This document shows, piece by piece, positions 1 to 6,917 of a stretch of 8,001 bases of DNA (position 1 is its first letter; each line of letters opens with the position of its first letter). Made by a program: the position numbers and the translations under genes. This stretch comes from Thermogutta sp. (GTDB lineage Bacteria > Planctomycetota > Planctomycetia > Pirellulales > Thermoguttaceae), in contig NZ_JACIYL010000130.1 of the NCBI RefSeq assembly GCF_014359955.1, positions 1 through 8,001 of the forward strand, given 5' to 3'. A model generated the notes under the pieces. That model was not told where the DNA came from. It saw nothing but the letters and a program-made list of their open reading frames with translations, and ran no database searches.

Positions 1-138
1 TATTATAAATCTTTTGCTTTTATCTGCCGGTGCAGGGGATTGTCTCGGTCAGTCACCGTCACCAGCGTCAAAAAACCGTTTGCCCATTTTGAACGTCGTC
101 GGGCCTCTCCGCCAACCGGGTTCAGCAATTCCGCTGAG

Positions 139-167
139 TTGTGAACCAATCCGATCAGGCATAGAAT
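139..167 (+). promoter_or_regulatory. Candidate sigma70-type promoter upstream of the DUF3047 gene and polA
   Basis: A -35-like TTGTGA at 139-144 (4 of 6 consensus bases) is followed by exactly 17 bases and a -10-like TAGAAT at 162-167 (5 of 6). Transcription would begin near 174, leaving a leader of about 108 bases before the ATG at 282. The rest of 1-281 shows no convincing gene. An AT-rich stretch (TATTATAAAT) lies at the very left edge. The match is by eye only, and promoters in this group are not well defined. Confidence 0.4.
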
Positions 168-267
168 AGGTTGAGATTTGCCAGCACGATCAGAGATTAG
201 TCGAAGTATTCCGAGACCGTGCTCCGGCTCTCGCAAACGGCGAGTGTTCATCATCGGTTCGTTCAGC

Positions 268-274
268 GAGAGGG
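268..274 (+). promoter_or_regulatory. Ribosome binding site deciding the DUF3047 start
   Basis: GAGAGGG lies 7 bases before the ATG at 282. This favours that ATG over the in-frame GTG at 219, which would add 21 residues ahead of what looks like the signal peptide n-region. Confidence 0.6.
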
Positions 275-281
275 CTGTGCC

Positions 282-1067
282 ATGTTCTCCCGCCACCTGG
301 CCCGTCAGCGGCGACCACTTCGCATGATGCTATCCCATTTTTTCCGAATTGGTTTCTTGATTGGGCTTCTGACGGCTTTGGGTAGCGTTCCATCAAGCGC
401 GGCGGGCGAAGAAAACCAGAAAGTTTTCGGTTTTAACGGCCCACTCGTGTCGCGCTGGCTGACAAGTGTGAGCTGGCCAAGCCCATGGGAGTATCAAAAG
501 GCCGGGCTTGGTGGCGATGTCCGCATCACGGTGGAGGCCGACCCCCAAAACCCGCACCAGCGCGTCCTGCGCCTGCGAGCGGTTCGCGCTTCGTTCGTCC
601 TTTACCAGGATCTCCGCTCCCGGCCGTTTGCTGCCGATCGCTCCCCCCAGCTCTCCTGGCGATGGAAGGCCCTGACTCTCCCACGGGGAGGAAATGCCAA
701 TTACGACTCGACCAACGATCAGGTCCTGCAGGTGTATCTCGCGTTCCGTCGTCCCGATGGATATGACGTGATAGGTTACGTGTGGGACAATCCCGCGCGG
801 GAAGGAGACAAAGACGTCATCCATCGCACCTACAATTCGCTCATTTTTGGCCGGGTGGAACTTTATACCCTCGTCCTTCGGCGGGGCACTGCTGACGACT
901 GGGTGACAGAAAACCGCAACGTTGTGGAAGACCATGACAAGTACTTCAAAAACTCGCGCCCGCATGTGGTAGCCATCGGCATCTGGTGCGATTCCGACCA
1001 CACAAGCAGTGTGGCAGAGGGGCTGATCGGCCCACTTGTCTTCTCCGAGTCCGCCGCCAAGCCGTGA
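282..1067 (+). CDS. Secreted DUF3047 domain protein
   Basis: This is a 261-residue protein of unknown biochemical function that resembles the DUF3047 family. Residues 1-17 form an Arg-rich n-region, and about 18-36 are hydrophobic (FFRIGFLIGLLTALGSV). A likely signal peptidase site follows near SSA-AGEE (about 40-42), so the mature protein should lie outside the cytoplasm. Family-like signatures follow in order: LSWRWKALTLP (124-134), a D-x-x-x-x-VYLAF strand (about 147-155), IGYVWDN (164-170), then WVTENRNVVEDHDKYF (207-222) and IGIWCDSDHTSS (232-243). The last two fit the conserved C-terminal half, with its acidic residues. The ATG is chosen for its ribosome binding site. The gene ends 52 bases before the preferred polA start and just inside the longest polA reading frame, so co-transcription with polA is likely, although no functional link is known. 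The assignment is from motif recollection; the molecular role is not predicted. Confidence 0.8.
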   Translation: MFSRHLARQRRPLRMMLSHFFRIGFLIGLLTALGSVPSSAAGEENQKVFGFNGPLVSRWLTSVSWPSPWEYQKAGLGGDVRITVEADPQNPHQRVLRLRAVRASFVLYQDLRSRPFAADRSPQLSWRWKALTLPRGGNANYDSTNDQVLQVYLAFRRPDGYDVIGYVWDNPAREGDKDVIHRTYNSLIFGRVELYTLVLRRGTADDWVTENRNVVEDHDKYFKNSRPHVVAIGIWCDSDHTSSVAEGLIGPLVFSESAAKP

Positions 1068-1119
1068 TGGTATCCGCAAGTCCCAGTCAAGCGCAGGGAA
1101 AGAAGAGACAGGCCCATCG

Positions 1120-3993
1120 ATGTGCCCGAAACGAGCCAGCCGTTCCCGTCGTACCGCAGCGACGCGCACGCAGAAGTCAGCTCCTGATCTGTTCCAAGCG
1201 ACATCCCAAGACAGCCCAGCGCCCGGACAGCCGGACAATCCCCTCGCGTCCCCATCGTCGCCCTCGCCAGCGGCAAACCCTAAACCGGACGAGTTGTTTC
1301 GCGGCAAACGAGTCTTTGTGGTGGATGCCCACTCGCTCATCCATCAGTTGTTTCATGCTTTGCCGGAAATGACCGCCCCCGATGGACGCCCGGTCAATGC
1401 CGTGTTCGGATTCGTCCGGGATATGATCCATCTCTTGACCAAATACAGGCCGGATTTTCTCATTTGCGCCTTTGATGCAAAGGAACCCAGCTTCCGGAAG
1501 GAAATTTATCCGGAATACAAGGCCCACCGCCCCGAACTCGATGCCGATATTATTCCGCAAATCGAACTGATCGAGCAATTTCTGGAAGCCCTCGGCATAC
1601 CGGTCTTGCGCCAGCCGGGGTTCGAAGCCGACGACATCATGGCAACCCTGGCGTCGATTGTTGAAGCACAGGGGGGGGAGTGCGTGCTCGTTACCAACGA
1701 CAAAGACTGCCGCCAGCTCATCACCGATCGTGTAAAACTCCTCAATCTGCGCAAGGAGACCTATATCGATCGTGAAGCTCTGCTCCGCGAATGGGGCGTC
1801 ACCCCGGAACAGGTCGTCGATTTCCAAGCCCTCGTGGGAGACAGCAGTGATAACGTGCCAGGCGTTCCCCTGATTGGTCCCAAGGCGGCCCAGGAGCTCC
1901 TTCAGCGCTATGGAACGCTCGAGGCTCTTTATGAGCACCTCGAAGATCTGTCCCCCGGCAAAAAGCGTGACAACCTGGCAACTTATCGCGAACAGGCCTT
2001 TCTCTCTCGAGAGCTCGTCCGCCTCAGACGGGACGTGCCGCTGGATCTCCAGCCCCAGGAACTTACTCTGAAGCCCGTTCAGATAGATCGGGCCATCGAG
2101 TTGTGTCGCCAGCTCGGTTTTCGCCGACTCATCGCGGATCTCCAAAAACTCGCACCACAGGAAGAAGCGGCTCCGCCTTCCCAGACCGTCTCCTATCGTT
2201 ACCACGTTGTCCAATCCATTCGAGAGCTGAAGGACCTGGCAAACAGGCTGGCCCAGGCCAAGGCGATGAGTCTGGATACAGAAACGACGGACATTCGTCC
2301 CCGCTGGGCCGACCTGGTGGGCATCTCGCTGGCGGTTGATCCACACGAGGGATTTTACATTCCCGTTCTCACGCCAGAAGGCAGCCCTGCTCTGGCCCGG
2401 GAGGAGGTGCTCGCCCATCTGGGACCGATTCTCAGCAACAAAGAAATTGCCAAAATCGGGCAGAACCTCAAATACGATCTGGTCGTTTTGCGATCCTGCG
2501 GATTCGACGTGCAGGGGCTCGGTTTCGACTGCATGCTCGCCGACTATCTTCTGGACCCCGGTTCGCGATCCCACAGTTTGGACGAGCAGGCCGCCCGCTT
2601 GTTGGGCCACGAAACAATCAAGATATCCGAGCTTATTGGCACCGGCCGCAAGCAAAAGCAAATGAGCGAGGTGGCACTCGATGAGATCGCGCGGTACGCC
2701 GTCCAGGACGCGATTCTCCCCTGGCATTTGAAGCAAAAACTGGAGCCGCAGCTTGAGCGGGAGGAACTGACGAAACTGTTTGCCGAGGTGGAAATGCCCC
2801 TCGTAGAAATCCTGGCGGAAATGGAATATCACGGTATCCGCGTCGATACGGAACGCCTGCGAAAGCTCGGCGAAGAGTTCGAACGACGCATGCAGATCCT
2901 GGAAGAGGAGATTTACCAACTGGCCGGGGAAAGATTCAACATCGGGTCCCCAAAACAGCTTCAGGAAATCCTTTTCGACAAACTTCGCCTCCCCAGTTCG
3001 AAGAAAACAAAAACCGGGATCAGCACGGACTCCGAGGTCCTGGAGGAACTCGCCGCCATCCACCCGCTGCCCGCCAAAATCATCGACTATCGCCAGTACG
3101 CGAAACTGAAGAACACGTACGTGGAGGGTCTCGCCACGATGGTCTGTCCGCGGACCGGCAGGGTCCACGCCTCCTTTCACCAGGCTGTCACCGCCACCGG
3201 ACGGCTCAGTTGCAGCGATCCGAACCTCCAGAACATCCCGGTGCGGACGGAGGAAGGCCGCGAAATCCGATCCGCCTTTGTCGCGGAAGAAGGTTGGCGT
3301 CTGATTTCCGCGGATTATTCCCAGATCGAACTGCGTATGCTGGCACACTTCTCCCAGGACGAACGCTTGTGTGAGGCGTTCCACCGCGACGAGGATATTC
3401 ACACGGCCGTCGCCGCGGAAGTGTTCGGCGTCCCTCCCACCGAGGTGACCCCCGAAATGCGGCGGAAAGCCAAGGCCGTCAATTTTGGAGTGATCTACGG
3501 GCAGACGCCCTTTGGCCTGGCCAAACAATTGAGAATCTCCAAAGAGGAAGCCGCGGCGTTCATCGATGCCTATTTTGCCCGCTATCCCGGAATTGATCGT
3601 TTTCTGGTGGGCGTCCTTCAGGAATGTCGTCGTCAGGGCTTTGTTCGCACCATTTTGGGGAGAAAACGGCGGATTTCCGGCGTCCGGGAGAATCCCACCC
3701 GCCAGCGCAATCTCCCGGAACGGACGGCCATCAACACGGTTGTGCAGGGTTCGGCGGCCGACCTCATCAAACTGGCCATGATCAGGGTGCGGAACGCCCT
3801 GCGGGAGGCAGGCCTGGCCGCAAGGATGATCCTCCAGGTCCACGACGAACTCGTATTCGAATGCCCAGCGGAGGAAGTGTCTGCCACGGCCGGCATCGTC
3901 CGTCGGGAAATGGAATCGGTCATGAAACTGAACGTCCCGTTGAAGGTAGACGTGGGTGTTGGACCGAATTGGAATGATATGGAGCCGGTATAA
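1120..3993 (+). CDS. polA: DNA polymerase I (5'-3' exonuclease, 3'-5' exonuclease, polymerase)
   Basis: The enzyme fills gaps and removes RNA primers in repair and Okazaki fragment maturation. From ATG 1120 it has 957 residues, against 928 in E. coli. Residues 1-62 are a Ser/Pro/Arg-rich extension. The 5'-3' exonuclease spans about 63-310, with VDAHS (D69), FEADD (169-172), TNDKD (193-197), GDSSDNVPG (241-249) and a helix-hairpin-helix (248-261). The proofreading domain keeps all metal ligands: DTE (D386, E388), NLKYD (D453) and YAVQD (Y526, D530). Polymerase motif A is DYSQIELR (D732). Motif B has R781, K785, F789 and Y793. Motif C is HDE (908-910). F789 matches E. coli F762, so selection against dideoxynucleotides is expected. 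The start is uncertain: an in-frame TTG at 1036 overlaps the previous gene, and a TTG at 1294 would remove the extension. GAAAGAAGAG upstream of 1120 is a weak but usable ribosome binding site. Confidence 0.97.
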   Translation: MCPKRASRSRRTAATRTQKSAPDLFQATSQDSPAPGQPDNPLASPSSPSPAANPKPDELFRGKRVFVVDAHSLIHQLFHALPEMTAPDGRPVNAVFGFVRDMIHLLTKYRPDFLICAFDAKEPSFRKEIYPEYKAHRPELDADIIPQIELIEQFLEALGIPVLRQPGFEADDIMATLASIVEAQGGECVLVTNDKDCRQLITDRVKLLNLRKETYIDREALLREWGVTPEQVVDFQALVGDSSDNVPGVPLIGPKAAQELLQRYGTLEALYEHLEDLSPGKKRDNLATYREQAFLSRELVRLRRDVPLDLQPQELTLKPVQIDRAIELCRQLGFRRLIADLQKLAPQEEAAPPSQTVSYRYHVVQSIRELKDLANRLAQAKAMSLDTETTDIRPRWADLVGISLAVDPHEGFYIPVLTPEGSPALAREEVLAHLGPILSNKEIAKIGQNLKYDLVVLRSCGFDVQGLGFDCMLADYLLDPGSRSHSLDEQAARLLGHETIKISELIGTGRKQKQMSEVALDEIARYAVQDAILPWHLKQKLEPQLEREELTKLFAEVEMPLVEILAEMEYHGIRVDTERLRKLGEEFERRMQILEEEIYQLAGERFNIGSPKQLQEILFDKLRLPSSKKTKTGISTDSEVLEELAAIHPLPAKIIDYRQYAKLKNTYVEGLATMVCPRTGRVHASFHQAVTATGRLSCSDPNLQNIPVRTEEGREIRSAFVAEEGWRLISADYSQIELRMLAHFSQDERLCEAFHRDEDIHTAVAAEVFGVPPTEVTPEMRRKAKAVNFGVIYGQTPFGLAKQLRISKEEAAAFIDAYFARYPGIDRFLVGVLQECRRQGFVRTILGRKRRISGVRENPTRQRNLPERTAINTVVQGSAADLIKLAMIRVRNALREAGLAARMILQVHDELVFECPAEEVSATAGIVRREMESVMKLNVPLKVDVGVGPNWNDMEPV
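1671..1678 (+). repeat. Run of eight G within polA
   Basis: Eight consecutive G lie in the 5'-3' exonuclease part of polA, inside codons for Gln-Gly-Gly-Glu. The reading frame is intact across the run. Such tracts are prone to slippage and to sequencing length errors. Confidence 0.9.
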
Positions 3994-3994
3994 A

Positions 3995-4028
3995 CCAGGG
4001 CCCTGTATCAAATCTGACACAGGACTGG
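3995..4028 (+). terminator. Imperfect stem-loop just after polA
   Basis: Directly after the polA stop codon, CCAG (3995-3998) can pair with CTGG (4025-4028), CCTGT (4002-4006) with ACAGG (4019-4023), and TCA (4008-4010) with TGA (4015-4017) around a four-base loop. One A-C mismatch and one internal loop interrupt the stem. No T-run follows, so this is not a standard intrinsic terminator. It could be a 3'-end stabilising hairpin or mark a factor-dependent end, or be chance. Confidence 0.3.
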
Positions 4029-4097
4029 CCGTCGGTTGCATGAGAAGGCACCATTTTGCGGTCAGGCAACGCGACCCTTTCGGAAAGCACATCGAAC

Positions 4098-4700
4098 ATG
4101 ATCACGGTGGGTTTGCTCGGTCCCCCAGCGTCGGGAAAGTCCCTGGTCGCGTCAGAGTTCGCTCGGCTTGGGGCGGAAGTCTTCGATGCCGACGAAGCAG
4201 CGCATCGCGCGCTTGACCAGCCAGCGATTCGTGCTTATCTGGGGCAAGTTTTCGGATCGTCTGTTTTCCCCTCAACGGGGGAGATCGACCGAAAACTTAT
4301 TGCCAAGCTCGTTTTTGAAGACACCGAGCTATCAAGAGAGCGCCGCCGAATACTGGAGCGGATCATCCATCGGGTCGTACTGCAGGAATGCCTGGCCGCG
4401 CAGCAAAAGTACCGCCAAGAGCGCCGACCGGTTTTCGTCATTGACGCCCCGTTGCTCTTGGAAGCTGGTTGGAGTACACTATGTCAAAGGTTAGTTTATG
4501 TTGACACGCCAACCGAGATACGTTACCATCGGGCGGGCACTCGAGGCTGGAAGCCCGAAGATGTAGATCGCCGGGAGAGGTGGTTGATCTCGCGGAGCGT
4601 CAAAAAGGTCCGGGCGGACTTTGTGATCGACAACTCCGGGAGTATCAATAATCTCCGAGAACAGGTCACGGACGTCTGGCAGAGCCTCATCGCCGAGTGA
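4098..4700 (+). CDS. coaE: Dephospho-CoA kinase
   Basis: It catalyses the last step of coenzyme A synthesis, ATP-dependent 3'-phosphorylation of dephospho-CoA, in the cytoplasm. The 200-residue length is normal for the family. The P-loop is GPPASGKS (8-15), where many bacterial enzymes have GGIGSGKS. It is followed by FDADEAAH (29-36), the usual D-x-D substrate-site segment. VIDAPLLLEAGW (114-125) matches the conserved D-x-PLL-E block, VYVDTP (133-138) the core strand, and RADFVIDNSGS (172-182) the C-terminal AD-x-VI-N-G motif. The usual Gln-x-x-Arg after the core strand reads EIRYHR here, and the region 157-170 is unusually rich in Arg and Lys. ATG 4098 is chosen because it starts directly at the first beta strand; an in-frame TTG at 4056 would add 14 residues without homology. 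CGGAAAG about 11 bases upstream may serve as ribosome binding site. The gene lies 104 bases after polA and is probably co-transcribed with it. Confidence 0.92.
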   Translation: MITVGLLGPPASGKSLVASEFARLGAEVFDADEAAHRALDQPAIRAYLGQVFGSSVFPSTGEIDRKLIAKLVFEDTELSRERRRILERIIHRVVLQECLAAQQKYRQERRPVFVIDAPLLLEAGWSTLCQRLVYVDTPTEIRYHRAGTRGWKPEDVDRRERWLISRSVKKVRADFVIDNSGSINNLREQVTDVWQSLIAE

Positions 4701-5002
4701 CATTCCCACTAGCCCCCGACAATCGTGCCATGTTTGCCGGTCTCGAGGGGGCAGTGATAACCAGATCAGGGAGTATCCGGCGTCCGCGCCCTGGATTCGG
4801 TGAGTTGCGACCAAGGGGATCGGAACATCTGCCCTGTGTGATTCCGGCTGTCGAGAATGCCCGCATGTTCCGATTCATCCGGTCATCGGCGTCGTGAATG
4901 AGAGACGAACCGCGTCGCCAAACCGGGGAAACTACAAAAAATTATAAAACGAGTGAAAGCGAACACAGTGCGGTGCGTGGCTGTGAGGCTGAAAGAAGAC
5001 TC

Positions 5003-5028
5003 ATCGGTCTGCGTGCCGACAGATCGAT
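5003..5028 (+). other. Nine-base-pair hairpin in the rho leader
   Basis: ATCGGTCTG (5003-5011) pairs with CAGATCGAT (5020-5028) around the eight-base loop CGTGCCGA. All nine positions pair if one G-U wobble is allowed. Five A follow on this strand, so it is not a forward intrinsic terminator. It could be an operator-like palindrome or an RNA structure in the leader. Confidence 0.4.
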
Positions 5029-5221
5029 AAAAAGCGTTGTTTCCCGTTCGATTTTGGTACAAGTTCTTTGAATTTTCCAACCTGAGCCACTTGAAGAGGG
5101 AGTGATTCATCCCCTAAAACATTTGGTTGGGTGCGGTAACGGCTACTCCATCCGTTTTACAATGTTGAGTCCCACCTATTGGCACCGTTCGCGTGCCGCC
5201 GGAAGGTCGTAACCTTGTCAC

Positions 5222-5226
5222 AGGAG
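5222..5226 (+). promoter_or_regulatory. Ribosome binding site deciding the rho start
   Basis: AGGAG lies 9 bases before ATG 5236. It selects this start over an in-frame TTG at 5179, which lacks such a site. Confidence 0.75.
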
Positions 5227-5235
5227 ACTGACGCC

Positions 5236-6732
5236 ATGTCCCAGTCGAAAGACGTCCGATCTTTTTCCGATTCCCGAAGATTCGGTGAGGAAGAATCCAA
5301 CGGGAAAGGTATGCCATCCCAGCGTGGTCGGCAGGGCTTTCGTCGCCGCCGTCACGACCGTGATGAACCGCTCTCCATTGCGGAACAGCTCATGGATGGC
5401 CGCTTTGAAGAGGAGGAAAACGACGAAGAGGCCCAGCAGTTTGAACAGGTGAAGCGATCGGGCGACACCCACATCGCCGAGCTCCAGCGGATGTCGATGG
5501 CGGAACTCATTGAAGAAGCCCGCAAGGAAAATCTCTCCGATACCGAAATCGCGGGCATGAAACGACAGGACCTCATCTTCCGCATCCTCAAAGAGCGGGT
5601 GAAGATGAGCGGGCTGATGTATGGAGAAGGGACCCTGGAAATCCTGCCCGATGGTTTCGGCTTTTTGCGCAGTCCCGATTACCACTACCTGGCCTGCCCG
5701 GATGATATCTACGTATCCCCGAGCCAGATTCGCCGTTTCGGCCTGCGGACGGGAATGACGGTCTCAGGCCAGATTCGGCCGCCCAAGGAAAACGAGCGGT
5801 ATTTCGCCCTACTGCGGGTGGAGGCCGTCAATTACGAAGACCCCAACCTGGCCGCCAAAAAAATCTGGTTCGACGACCTCACCCCCTGCCATCCCGACAA
5901 ACGGATCATCCTCGAAACGACTCCCGAGGAAATTGAGTGCCGGGTCGTCGACCTCATCGCGCCCGTCGGATTCGGTCAGCGGGGCTTGATCGTGAGCCCA
6001 CCCCGGGCGGGGAAAACAATCCTCCTCCAGAAGATGGCCAAGGCCGTCCTCAAGAATTATCCGGACTGCTACGTCTTCATGCTGCTCATCGACGAGCGAC
6101 CGGAAGAAGTGACGGATATGGAGCGCCAGGTCAAAGGTCGCAACTGTGAGGTGATCAGTTCGACATTCGATGAGGCCCCCGCCCGACATATTCAGGTGTC
6201 GGAAATGGTGATCGAGAAGGCCAAACGGATGGTGGAATACGGGAAGGATGTTATCATCTTCCTCGACTCCATCACCCGGCTGGCTCGGGCATGGAATGCC
6301 GAATGTCCGGCATCCGGGAAGATCCTCACGGGTGGCGTGGACGCCAACGCCCTGCAGCGGCCGAAGAGATTCTTCGGCTCCGCGCGAAAGATCGACGAAG
6401 GCGGATCCCTCACCATTATCGCCACCGCCTTGATCGACACGGGCAGCAAGATGGACGAAGTCATTTTCGAGGAGTTCAAGGGGACCGGAAACATGGAAAT
6501 CGTCCTCGATCGTCGGCTGGTGGACAAACGCATCTGGCCGGCCATCGACATCAACCGTTCCGGAACCCGTCGCGAGGAAATGCTCCTCGACCCGGAGGAA
6601 TACCGCCGGATCTGCATTCTCCGCCGGGTTCTCAACGAAATGAACCCACCTGACGCCATGGAATTTCTTGTGAGCCGTCTGGCCAAAACCAAGACCAACG
6701 CCGAGTTTTTGATGAGTCTCAACGTCCGTTGA
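5236..6732 (+). CDS. rho: Transcription termination factor Rho
   Basis: Rho is a hexameric RNA-dependent ATPase that loads on nascent RNA and terminates transcription. This copy has 498 residues against 419 in E. coli. Residues 1-75 are a charged extension: a basic patch ([13 protein letters not shown], 30-42), then an acidic one (EEEENDEE, 58-65). The Rho N-terminal helical domain covers about 78-122. The RNA-binding cold-shock-like fold covers about 127-203, with [21 protein letters not shown] and [13 protein letters not shown]. The ATPase core has Walker A SPPRAGKT (254-261), catalytic E287 in IDERPEEV, Walker B VIIFLD (D344), and [16 protein letters not shown] (366-381). It also has KGTGNM (415-420) and NRSGTR with R445, equivalent to the E. 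coli arginine finger R366. A three-residue insertion (RNC, 302-304) follows VKG, and Arg257 replaces E. coli Lys181. The gene sits alone between long non-coding gaps and probably has its own promoter. Confidence 0.98.
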   Translation: MSQSKDVRSFSDSRRFGEEESNGKGMPSQRGRQGFRRRRHDRDEPLSIAEQLMDGRFEEEENDEEAQQFEQVKRSGDTHIAELQRMSMAELIEEARKENLSDTEIAGMKRQDLIFRILKERVKMSGLMYGEGTLEILPDGFGFLRSPDYHYLACPDDIYVSPSQIRRFGLRTGMTVSGQIRPPKENERYFALLRVEAVNYEDPNLAAKKIWFDDLTPCHPDKRIILETTPEEIECRVVDLIAPVGFGQRGLIVSPPRAGKTILLQKMAKAVLKNYPDCYVFMLLIDERPEEVTDMERQVKGRNCEVISSTFDEAPARHIQVSEMVIEKAKRMVEYGKDVIIFLDSITRLARAWNAECPASGKILTGGVDANALQRPKRFFGSARKIDEGGSLTIIATALIDTGSKMDEVIFEEFKGTGNMEIVLDRRLVDKRIWPAIDINRSGTRREEMLLDPEEYRRICILRRVLNEMNPPDAMEFLVSRLAKTKTNAEFLMSLNVR

Positions 6733-6917
6733 TGCGGGCGGATTGGAGCATGCGGCACACGGGCAACCTGATTTCGGGGATTGTCCCAGCACCGGTGGAG
6801 CACGATTCCTCAACAACGCGCCCGCCGATCGTAACCGCCCTTCATAGTGGGCCAGATGCCGCTTTTACGGAGTGGGCATGACACACAGTGGGTTCCACGG
6901 CCAATCCATAAGCAGCA

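Larger units (their letters stand above)
4701..5235 (+). other. Long intergenic region / rho leader
   Basis: These 535 bases separate coaE from rho and hold no convincing gene. The first 200 bases are GC-rich. About 4930-5110 is clearly richer in A and T (for example ACAAAAAATTATAAAACGAG at 4934-4953), which is where a rho promoter would be expected. Weak candidates are TATAAA at 4943-4948 without a good -35, and TTGTTT (5037-5042) with TACAAG (5058-5063) at a short 15-base spacing. A hairpin lies at 5003-5028. A 36-codon GTG-started frame at 5102-5212 ends 23 bases before rho, but its ribosome binding site is poorly placed. E. coli rho is known to be autoregulated through its leader; similar control here is inference. 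Confidence 0.5.

Noticed and set aside
3..296. Minus-strand frame of 97 codons in the left intergenic region
   Set aside because: No recognisable domain, and it overlaps the likely promoter and ribosome binding site of the DUF3047 gene. A real small gene cannot be fully excluded.
393..1340. Minus-strand open frame of 315 codons opposite the DUF3047 gene
   Set aside because: Shadow of a gene with signal peptide, ribosome binding site and family motifs on the + strand; no motifs of its own.
1177..4092. A 971-codon open frame on the minus strand opposite polA
   Set aside because: It mirrors the real polA gene, has no recognisable domains, and reflects codon use in polA that avoids stops on the other strand.
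4697..4897. A 66-codon frame starting GTG on the coaE stop codon
   Set aside because: The overlap is gene-like, but there is no clear ribosome binding site or recognisable motif, and a similar-sized minus-strand frame opposes it.
5003..5033. Hairpin 5003-5028 followed by A-run as an intrinsic terminator
   Set aside because: The run is A on the + strand; read on the minus strand the T-run precedes the stem, so neither direction gives a stem followed by T.
5809..6816. Minus-strand frame of 335 codons opposite rho
   Set aside because: Shadow of the highly conserved rho coding sequence.
6733..6917. FMN riboswitch upstream of ribH
   Set aside because: I could not find the conserved blocks of the RFN element, and only short chance pairings (for example GCGGGCG near 6734 with CGCCCGC near 6819) are present.
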